A stretch of 11,809 nucleotides of DNA. Origin: Natrialbaceae archaeon. Its GTDB lineage: Archaea > Halobacteriota > Halobacteria > Halobacteriales > Natrialbaceae. The DNA is taken from positions 1-11,809 of the forward strand of contig PUKM01000081.1 of NCBI GenBank assembly GCA_003552325.1, read 5' to 3'. This document shows, piece by piece, positions 5,900-11,126 of this stretch (position 1 is its first letter; every line of letters starts with the position of its first letter). Both the position numbers and the translations under genes were made by a program. The notes below the pieces were generated by a model. It was not told the origin of the DNA. It saw nothing but the letters and a program-made list of their open reading frames with translations, and made no database searches.

Positions 5900-6658
5900 A
5901 TGACGACTGCTCGAGGGGCGATAATTGTCGGCGCGTCCTCCGGAATCGGCAAGTCACTGGCCCACGAACTCGCTGGCGACGGCTACGAGATTGGACTGGC
6001 CGCACGACGGACGGACCGGCTCACACAGGTGGGAAACGAACTCCCAACGAAAGCCTACGTCGCGACGATGGACGTGACCGATACGGCCGACGCCCGAGCG
6101 GGATTCGACGAGCTTCTCGAGGCCATGCCGCCGGTCGATATCGTCGTGCTAAACGCGGGAGTGGGCTCGGCAAACGAATCCCTCGAGTGGGAGCCCACGC
6201 GAGAAACGATCGACGTCAACGTGCGCGGGTTCTGTGCACTCGCCACGGCCGCAATCGCCCACTTCGAATCCCGCCAGGACGTCTCGAGTGACCTCGATGG
6301 GCAGCTGGTGGGTATCTCATCGGTGGCCGCTCGATTCGGCAATCCGAGCACCCCCACGTACAACGCATCGAAGGCGTTCGTCTCGACGTATCTCGAGGGG
6401 CTTCGCCATCGGCAGGCGACTCGGAATGCAAACGTGTCGATCACAACCGTCGAGCCGGGGTTCGTCGATACGGACCTCTTGCTCATGGATGACCCGTTCT
6501 GGGTCGCGAGCCCCGAGACGGCGGCCGCACAGATCGCGCGTGCCATCCACCGCAAGCGTGACCACGTTTACGTGACGCGGCGGTGGCGACTCGTTGCCTG
6601 GCTGTTTACGCTCCTTCCGGAGTCGATCCGCCGGCGAATGTTGACGTCTCGGTCCTAG
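5900..6658 (+). CDS. Short-chain dehydrogenase/reductase (classical SDR)
   Basis: This 252-residue soluble oxidoreductase has a Rossmann fold that binds NAD(P). The glycine-rich cofactor motif GASSGIG is at 11-17, Arg36-Arg37 at the end of beta-2 suggest preference for NADPH, and D58 (MDVTD) contacts adenine. NAG is at 85-87 and the catalytic set is S140/S141, Y154 and K158 (YNASK). EPGFVDTDL at 185-193 is the usual PG motif after the active site. A basic, hydrophobic tail (about 227-246, RRWRLVAWLFTLLP) may associate with the membrane, as in other SDRs of the DltE/YqjQ type. The substrate cannot be read from the sequence. The start is fixed by the leaderless promoter. Its stop overlaps the stop of the convergent M24 gene. 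Confidence 0.92.
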   Translation: MTTARGAIIVGASSGIGKSLAHELAGDGYEIGLAARRTDRLTQVGNELPTKAYVATMDVTDTADARAGFDELLEAMPPVDIVVLNAGVGSANESLEWEPTRETIDVNVRGFCALATAAIAHFESRQDVSSDLDGQLVGISSVAARFGNPSTPTYNASKAFVSTYLEGLRHRQATRNANVSITTVEPGFVDTDLLLMDDPFWVASPETAAAQIARAIHRKRDHVYVTRRWRLVAWLFTLLPESIRRRMLTSRS

Positions 6659-7806
6659 CCGTTTTCGAGACCGAGGACCGCCGGACGCTCGAGTTCGAGT
6701 CCCCGCGTCTCCTCGTCGATCCTCATCCCGTCCTCGAGGTGGGTCCCGACGGCATCGCTGACGGCCCCGACGGTAACTGTCGGCCAGTCGCCGGTTTGTG
6801 TAAGCACCTCGTAGCCATCGTCGCTGACGAGAACCGTGTCTTCACTCTTGGCTCCCTGGACGGTCGGATTCCAGGCGTAGGCCATCGGTGTCCGGACGGA
6901 GCGCTCGAGCGTTGGTGTCCCAATCCACTCCCGACCGGCGAAGCCAGCGGCCCCGCCCTGGTGGTGAGCCTTCCACTCCCCGTCGTACCCCAGACCGGCA
7001 TAGGCAGCCTGGATATCGGCGAAGACATCACCGGCGGTTCCATCGGTGCTCGCCGCAGCCTGGGTCGCCGCGAGTGCCGTGGTTTCGACGCGCGCGGCAG
7101 CGTGATGGCGCTCCCCGAGCCACGACGGCGGATCGAAGGCGACTGCCCGCGTGCAACTCGCGTGCAGTCCGTGCCGTTCGGTGGTGACGGAAACGAGGGC
7201 GTACTCGCCAAACGAGGTCGAGGTCGGCGTGTAGTGGCGAAACCGTTGTGCACGGGCGGCCCCGCCAACCAGGACGACGGGCGCTTCGATGTTTCGAGCG
7301 GCGAGTGACACGGTCAGGGCTGCCCGGACCTCGTCTTCTGCGTCATCGGGCTCGAGCTCGCGACAGACGGCTTCGACGGCCGCCGCTGTCTCACGACCCA
7401 GCCGTCGATAGCGTTCGATATCGGTCTCCGTCAACGGCTGGCGGAGGGCCGCGGGATCGATTTCCTCGAGTCCCGGTACCTCGATATCAGCGCCAGCGGG
7501 TTGACTCGCGGTGTCCGCGATGGCCGCCGGCAAGGACCCTTCGTACCAGTCGAACGACTGCTGTCGAACCGGGACCCCCTCGAGATCGGGGAGCTCTTCT
7601 TCGCGCAGTCGCTCGATTTCGATGTTGTCGGCCAGCAGGGTCACCTGTTCACCGTCGTAGCCGAGTGCCCCAACGCCCACCGGGCTCTCGCGGTCCACGA
7701 CGTTTCGCCCGCCACTGAACCAGACAAACGAATTGGGCCTGGCGAACCAGACCGACGACAGTGCTCGAGTCTCGAGAAATCGATCCAGACGCTCGAGTTT
7801 GTGCAT
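6655..7806 (-). CDS. M24/creatinase-fold protein with degenerate metal site
   Basis: This 383-residue protein has the two-domain layout of Xaa-Pro peptidases and creatinase: an N-terminal domain (about 1-125, starting LDRFLETRALSSVWF) and a C-terminal pita-bread domain (about 128-365). Aligned by eye to M24 peptidases, the two Asp ligands 11 residues apart are Ser206 and Ser217 (in SCTR, normally SDxTR), the first Glu is Asn313 (WNP, normally xEP), while a His (281/282 in HHQGGAAG) and the last Glu (322, SEDTVLV) remain. A normal two-metal centre is therefore unlikely. Creatinase itself uses this fold without metal, so a non-peptidase hydrolase is plausible. The frame is intact over its full length, so it is not a pseudogene. 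ATG 7806 has a weak TATA-like ATTCAAG about 27 nt upstream; a better one near 7880 would leave a 48-nt leader. Confidence 0.85.
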   Translation of the reverse strand: MHKLERLDRFLETRALSSVWFARPNSFVWFSGGRNVVDRESPVGVGALGYDGEQVTLLADNIEIERLREEELPDLEGVPVRQQSFDWYEGSLPAAIADTASQPAGADIEVPGLEEIDPAALRQPLTETDIERYRRLGRETAAAVEAVCRELEPDDAEDEVRAALTVSLAARNIEAPVVLVGGAARAQRFRHYTPTSTSFGEYALVSVTTERHGLHASCTRAVAFDPPSWLGERHHAAARVETTALAATQAAASTDGTAGDVFADIQAAYAGLGYDGEWKAHHQGGAAGFAGREWIGTPTLERSVRTPMAYAWNPTVQGAKSEDTVLVSDDGYEVLTQTGDWPTVTVGAVSDAVGTHLEDGMRIDEETRGLELERPAVLGLENG

Positions 7807-7808
7807 GC

Positions 7809-7852
7809 GAGGTGGTCGGCTCTCGTGGTCTTGAATCCGGCGAAACCACCTC
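7809..7852. repeat. Inverted repeat GAGGTGGT/ACCACCTC next to the M24 start
   Basis: The 8-bp arms at 7809-7816 and 7845-7852 are exact reverse complements separated by 28 nt. The inner arm lies 2 nt from the M24 start codon, so on the M24 mRNA the pairing would occlude the start region; as DNA it could be an operator. Function is inferred. Confidence 0.35.
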
Positions 7853-7876
7853 TCTCTACTCGAGTGAACACGGACG

Positions 7877-7886
7877 ATTCAAATAC
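7877..7886. promoter_or_regulatory. AT-rich promoter patch between M24 and ctaA genes
   Basis: ATTCAAATAC is the main AT-rich element in this 109-nt divergent spacer. On the plus strand it predicts a start about 8 nt before the GTG at 7916. On the minus strand (GTATTTGAAT) it would give the M24 mRNA a leader of about 50 nt. Confidence 0.4.
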
Positions 7887-7915
7887 GGGCGTTCCTAAGC
7901 CCCATCTGAGAGCCC

Positions 7916-8806
7916 GTGTCTTACGATACGCAGTCATCAGACTCGTCCCGCTTACCGATCGATCTCGGTCCGGGGGCGTTCACTTCGTTGCTCACCATCA
8001 CGGTCGCGTTAGTTGCCGGGACGATTATTCTCGGCGTCGCGGCACGCACGACTGGTTCCGGGCTAGCGTGTGATGCCAACTGGCCCGTCTGTGACGGTGG
8101 CTTCCTGAACTTGCTCCCGCAAGGCCAGCCCAGTTTTTGGGAGTGGATCCATCGCGTCATCGCCATGTTCGCCGGCTTCGCGATCATCGCGTCGGCTGTC
8201 GTCGCCATCTTCAGTGACTGGATCGACCGACGAGTCGCCGCACTCGTGACCGCAGGAATGATCTTGACACCGATTCAGGTCTACCTCGGTCGTGAAACCG
8301 TTCTGGCCTACGAACTCGCCGTATTGAACTTTCACTTCTGGACCGCTATCGTGATCTTCGTCCTGTTCGTGATCGCACTCGTATTGGTGTGGCAAGATCG
8401 ACTCAGCGGTCGACACGTCGCGTTCGGGCTCGCCCTCGGAGCACTCACGGTTCCGGTTCAGGTGGTCTTGAGTCCCCTGTTCATCCAGCAGAACACGCCA
8501 ACGACGCTCACGATTCAGATGGGTGTCTTGCTCACTCTCATCGCCGCCGTCGTCATGGCGAGTATGATCGGGCCCCGGCATCTCGAGTCACGGCTCACAC
8601 TGGGCGCGATCGCTGGGGGCGTCGTCCTCACCCTCGCCACGCTCATCTTGAGCCGCGAAGCCGTCATGACCGTGTCTCCCGTCCTCGACCTCTTGTACGT
8701 GGTCGTGGCGTCCGTCCTGTTCGTCGTCCTGCTGGCCGGAGCGTGGCTTGTGAAGTCGAACGCGGTCGAGGCTCCGGCGAGCGTCCGAGAGCCAGTGGCT
8801 GAGTAA
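7916..8806 (+). CDS. ctaA: Heme A synthase-like membrane protein (CtaA/Cox15)
   Basis: This 296-residue protein has eight predicted membrane helices (about 22-43, 77-100, 107-128, 136-159, 167-190, 197-218, 227-248, 256-279). CtaA/Cox15 oxidises heme O to heme A for terminal oxidases. Diagnostic parts are in the first half: TTGSGLACDANWPVC at 45-59 with Cys52 and Cys59 in the outer loop, EWIHR with Glu77 and His79, LGRETVLAYE, and His140 in NFHF. The second half, which in bacterial enzymes repeats the first and carries another His pair binding heme b, has no His in its helices (only H167 and H222, near the membrane edges). GTG 7916 is the start; the next Met (residue 83) would remove conserved parts. 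It ends 10 nt from the convergent DUF457 gene. Confidence 0.85.
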   Translation: MSYDTQSSDSSRLPIDLGPGAFTSLLTITVALVAGTIILGVAARTTGSGLACDANWPVCDGGFLNLLPQGQPSFWEWIHRVIAMFAGFAIIASAVVAIFSDWIDRRVAALVTAGMILTPIQVYLGRETVLAYELAVLNFHFWTAIVIFVLFVIALVLVWQDRLSGRHVAFGLALGALTVPVQVVLSPLFIQQNTPTTLTIQMGVLLTLIAAVVMASMIGPRHLESRLTLGAIAGGVVLTLATLILSREAVMTVSPVLDLLYVVVASVLFVVLLAGAWLVKSNAVEAPASVREPVAE

Positions 8807-8816
8807 CTCGAGTCCG

Positions 8817-9305
8817 TTATCCAACTGAGGTCACGACGAACATTGCGAGGATGGTTGCGCCGATTCCAAGTCCGAAGAGTAGATAGTTCGCAATCGGGTT
8901 TTTTGCCGGCGTGAGGTTCAGACTGAAGTGCGCTCGTGAGAGTGGCCAAAAGGGTGTGATCCCCATCGGGGTCAGGGCGTCTGCGAGCAGGTGAGAGCAG
9001 ATCGAAAGGGTCGCAATGCCTGCAGTAAACCAGGCGAGCCTTGGGTCATATATATCCAGTGCCCCGAGGGAAAGAACGGTCATCCCACCGACGATGACGC
9101 CAACGAGGAGTGCAAACAGGAGCGTATGCGTCGGGCCGCGATGTGCGACGAACGGGATTCTCTGATCACAATCGGGGAGCGTCGAGAGCGAGACACAGAG
9201 GGCTGCGCCACCCACCGCGAGGAACTCGTCGCCGGTGAGTGCAACGACAGCGCCAACAGGTGCGTACGTCAGGAGTGCGACCCCGTAGTGACCAAGCTGG
9301 TACAT
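8817..9305 (-). CDS. Membrane-bound metal-dependent hydrolase, DUF457/YdjM type
   Basis: This 162-residue membrane protein shows the YdjM/DUF457 pattern: His6 in LGHYG near the N-terminus, LPDCD at 43-47, HRGPTH at 55-60, and HLLADALTP with His105 and Asp109, followed by a GITPFWPL segment. These His/Asp residues are thought to hold a metal at the membrane surface. Hydrophobic segments lie near 10-24, 27-42, 61-82, 91-108 and 140-160. The physiological substrate of the family is unknown. ATG 9305 is chosen because the conserved MYQLGHYG start follows it and a TATA-like box is centred about 35 nt upstream; the frame stays open to 9782, but that extension runs antisense through the next gene and lacks conserved features. 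Its stop is 10 nt from that of the convergent ctaA-like gene. Confidence 0.87.
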   Translation of the reverse strand: MYQLGHYGVALLTYAPVGAVVALTGDEFLAVGGAALCVSLSTLPDCDQRIPFVAHRGPTHTLLFALLVGVIVGGMTVLSLGALDIYDPRLAWFTAGIATLSICSHLLADALTPMGITPFWPLSRAHFSLNLTPAKNPIANYLLFGLGIGATILAMFVVTSVG

Positions 9306-9336
9306 CGAATCGTACCCACATCGAGACGTGCACGCA

Positions 9337-9344
9337 GTATAACC
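9337..9344 (-). promoter_or_regulatory. TATA-like box of the DUF457 gene
   Basis: GGTTATAC on the minus strand is centred about 35 nt before the ATG at 9305, predicting a start with a leader of under 10 nt. Confidence 0.45.
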
Positions 9345-9354
9345 TTTCTGTCGT

Positions 9355-9366
9355 CGTGAAGTCACG
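9355..9366. repeat. Palindrome CGTGA-AG-TCACG between divergent promoters
   Basis: Two perfect 5-bp arms around AG lie 11 nt beyond the minus-strand TATA box and about 25 nt before a weak plus-strand TATA-like GTTTTC (9391-9396). The position suits a regulator acting on both genes, but the palindrome is short. Confidence 0.25.
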
Positions 9367-9419
9367 GGTTCTCGTCGGCTGGACCAGAACGTTTTCGTGT
9401 CGGCCCACGTGGATGAGTC

Positions 9420-9992
9420 ATGGCAGATACCGAGCCAATGACCCGCTTTCCAGTGCCTGAGATCGACGCACTCCCGGCAGACATCCGCGACCGAATCGAG
9501 GCTGAAACCGAACGCGCTGGATTCACCCCCAACGTGTTTCTGGCCTACGCGTACCACCCTGCACAGTTTCGTGCCTTCTTTGCGTATTACGACGCGCTCA
9601 TCGAGGACACCGAACTCACCCGCCTCGAGATCGAGATGATCATCGTCGCCGTGAGTGGGGTGAACGACTGTTATTACTGTAACACGGCACACGGCGCACT
9701 CGTGAGACTCTACGGCGACGATCCGCTGCTGGCAGACCAACTCATTTCGAATTACCGAAACGCAGATGTGAGCGACCGACATCGGGCCATGCTCGATCTA
9801 GCGGTCACCCTCACGAGCGCCCAGGAAACAGTCGAGGAAACTGACCTCCTGGCCCTCGAGGACCACGGATTTAGCCGCAAGGCCATCTGGGATATCGGGT
9901 CGGTGGCCGCGTTTTTCAACCTCTCGAACCGGATGGCACAGCTCGCCGATATGCGGCCAAACGAGGAGTTTCACACACTGGGACGAGACTAG
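9420..9992 (+). CDS. AhpD/CMD-family peroxidase-related protein
   Basis: This 190-residue, all-helical protein belongs to the AhpD-like carboxymuconolactone-decarboxylase superfamily, most like the uncharacterised peroxidase-related enzymes. The redox motif is C84-YY-C87-NTA-H91 inside EMIIVAVSGVNDCYYC, with Glu72 upstream; in AhpD the equivalent Cys pair with Glu and His relays protons and reduces peroxiredoxin or peroxide. The N-terminal FPVPE and GFTPNVFLAYAYHP parts and the C-terminal GSVAAFFNLSNRMA helix fit this subgroup. The protein is cytosolic, with a likely role in oxidative stress or thiol redox balance; the substrate is unknown. ATG 9420 is favoured by GTTTTC 26 nt upstream (leaderless); an internal ATG at 9438 would leave the conserved part intact. 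A hairpin follows 5 nt after the stop. Confidence 0.88.
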   Translation: MADTEPMTRFPVPEIDALPADIRDRIEAETERAGFTPNVFLAYAYHPAQFRAFFAYYDALIEDTELTRLEIEMIIVAVSGVNDCYYCNTAHGALVRLYGDDPLLADQLISNYRNADVSDRHRAMLDLAVTLTSAQETVEETDLLALEDHGFSRKAIWDIGSVAAFFNLSNRMAQLADMRPNEEFHTLGRD

Positions 9993-9996
9993 TTGG

Positions 9997-10020
9997 GAAC
10001 ATCCTTTCACACGGATGTTC
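9997..10020. repeat. Perfect 8-bp hairpin GAACATCC-N8-GGATGTTC (terminator or operator)
   Basis: The arms at 9997-10004 and 10013-10020 are exact reverse complements with an 8-nt loop. The element begins 4 nt after the stop of the AhpD-like gene and ends 20 nt before the TATA-like box of the regulator gene. It may form the 3' end of the first mRNA, or bind the downstream regulator itself. No T-tract follows it. Confidence 0.55.
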
Positions 10021-10040
10021 TGATCCAGAAAAACCGGGAC

Positions 10041-10049
10041 CCTTTTGAT
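10041..10049 (+). promoter_or_regulatory. TATA-like box of the winged-helix regulator gene
   Basis: CCTTTTGAT is centred about 29 nt before the GTG at 10075, consistent with a leaderless transcript and favouring that start over the TTG at 10045, which would lie inside the box. Confidence 0.5.
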
Positions 10050-10074
10050 ACCGTTGCCGGAACAAGCCAGTGCT

Positions 10075-10422
10075 GTGAGTGAGGACGCCGAGACTCCCGA
10101 ATTGTTCGCGTTACTCGACGACGAGTACGCTCGAGCGATCCTCACCGAAACGAGCGTCGAACCTATGTCTGCCAGCACCCTGAGCGACCGCTGTGAGGCG
10201 TCTTTGCCCACGATTTACCGCCGACTCGAGCGGCTCAGATCGTGTGGCCTCATCAGCGAGGAAACCGAACTTGCACCGGACGGCAACCACTACAGCGTGT
10301 ACGAGGCCCGACTCGAACGTCTCGAACTCACCCTCGAGAACGGGGATCTCGAGGTTTCGGTGACACGAAAAGACGAGGACGTCGCGGACAAATTCACGCG
10401 GCTGTGGGAGGGGATGCAATGA
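10075..10422 (+). CDS. Winged helix-turn-helix transcriptional regulator
   Basis: This 115-residue ArsR-like haloarchaeal DNA-binding protein starts at GTG. It opens with ELFALLDDEYARAIL (9-23), the first helix of the domain. The helix-turn-helix follows, MSASTLSDRCEASLPTIYRRLERL (31-54), with SLPTIYRRL as the recognition helix. SCGLISEETELAPDGNHYSVYEARL (56-80) forms the beta wing, and the remainder is probably a dimerisation region. No Cys-rich metal site or sensor domain is visible. The stop overlaps the next gene by 4 nt (ATGA), and GGAGG inside its last codons is the Shine-Dalgarno site of that gene, so the two products are made together. This suggests that the membrane protein modulates or is controlled by the regulator. 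The hairpin at 9997-10020 is a candidate autoregulatory site. Confidence 0.88.
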   Translation: MSEDAETPELFALLDDEYARAILTETSVEPMSASTLSDRCEASLPTIYRRLERLRSCGLISEETELAPDGNHYSVYEARLERLELTLENGDLEVSVTRKDEDVADKFTRLWEGMQ

Positions 10423-10730
10423 CAAGTGACGTCGTGCGGCTGGACCAGGCGTCGACGTTCGAGGTCCTGACCGTCGTCAGCCTCCTGCTCGTCGCACTGG
10501 TCGGGACGCTCATCGCGTTTCAGGCATACCGTGGGTACCGGCGCAACGACAGCGAGGCGATGTTGTTCCTCGCGATCGGATTGCTGTTCTTGACTCTCGG
10601 GCCGTTCGTGCTCAACCTCCTGTTGACATCGCTCGGGACCGTCGAACAACAGACGGTCGTCTTCCTCGAGAACGTAAGTCGACTCATAGGGCTCTGTGCG
10701 ATCACCTACTCGCTTTACGGGACGCGGTAG
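10419..10730 (+). CDS. Small three-helix membrane protein coupled to the wHTH regulator
   Basis: This 103-residue protein has three predicted membrane helices at about 14-36, 47-71 and 80-101. The first two are joined by a basic loop, QAYRGYRRNDSEAM, which should face the cytoplasm. The start is well supported: GGAGG at 10407-10411 stands 7 nt before the ATG, and the ATG overlaps the TGA of the regulator gene. Haloarchaea carry many such small membrane proteins beside ArsR-like winged-helix genes; I believe they are filed as a DUF (perhaps DUF7521), but that is from memory. The function is unknown. It may act as a membrane sensor or anchor for the regulator, by inference from gene order. Confidence 0.85.
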   Translation: MTSDVVRLDQASTFEVLTVVSLLLVALVGTLIAFQAYRGYRRNDSEAMLFLAIGLLFLTLGPFVLNLLLTSLGTVEQQTVVFLENVSRLIGLCAITYSLYGTR

Positions 10731-10863
10731 TCACGTCGGCGACCATCGACGCTCGTTCGCCCCGTTTGGCGCTCTCGCCGGATCTACTCTTTACCGTAGT
10801 CCGTCTCGAACCGCATTTTCTGACTCAGAATTCGCTCCTGCTCGATTATATACTACAGTCACG

Positions 10864-11018
10864 ATGGTTCAAATGCAGGTCGCTGACGATATTGGACACC
10901 AATCGGCCCTCCATACCCCTTCGACCGTGCCTCTGACATCACGATCGATGGACGCCGGATTCCGATATCGTCACACCTCGGTAGCCACGAGACGCACGTG
11001 ACGCGCCCCAAAGGCTGA
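10864..11018 (+). pseudogene. Possible decayed small gene (frameshifted)
   Basis: Between 10731 and 11126 I find no intact gene. One stretch looks like former coding sequence. A TATA-like ATTATATAC (10846-10854) is followed by ATG 10864 and about ten plausible codons, after which the protein-like reading moves to another frame. From 10887 to the TGA at 11016-11018 this frame reads YWTPIGPPYPFD, then ASDITIDGRRIPISSHLG, with about 70% G/C in third positions, but it has a stop just upstream at 10884 and no start codon. The ATG frame itself continues to 11001 with poorer codon use. A frameshifted remnant would explain this; chance cannot be excluded. I do not recognise the family. Confidence 0.25.
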
Positions 11019-11080
11019 ATCACACCCCAATGGTATGGTGACGCAAACGTCGTCAGTGACTACCCCTTCATCCTGCACAC

Positions 11081-11102
11081 CTATCGTGATAGTAACGTTT
11101 AG
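11081..11102 (+). promoter_or_regulatory. Promoter and near-palindrome upstream of the lipoprotein gene
   Basis: TTTAG at 11098-11102 is centred about 27 nt before the ATG at 11127, fitting leaderless transcription. CTATC-GT-GATAG (11081-11092), two perfect 5-bp arms, lies directly upstream and could be a BRE-adjacent operator. The box is a weak match to the consensus. Confidence 0.4.
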
Positions 11103-11126
11103 GACGATTGCCTCAGACGATGAGAT

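Noticed and set aside
6583..7308. Plus-strand 241-residue frame antisense to the M24 gene.
   Set aside because: Shadow frame; the minus-strand frame is full length and carries recognisable pita-bread motifs.
9306..9782. N-terminal extension of the DUF457 frame up to 9782.
   Set aside because: It runs antisense through the AhpD-like gene and lacks conserved residues; the family's MYQLGHYG-type start and a TATA box support 9305.
10045..10074. TTG start adding ten residues to the winged-helix regulator.
   Set aside because: The codon lies inside the TATA-like element; GTG 10075 has correct promoter spacing and precedes the conserved part.
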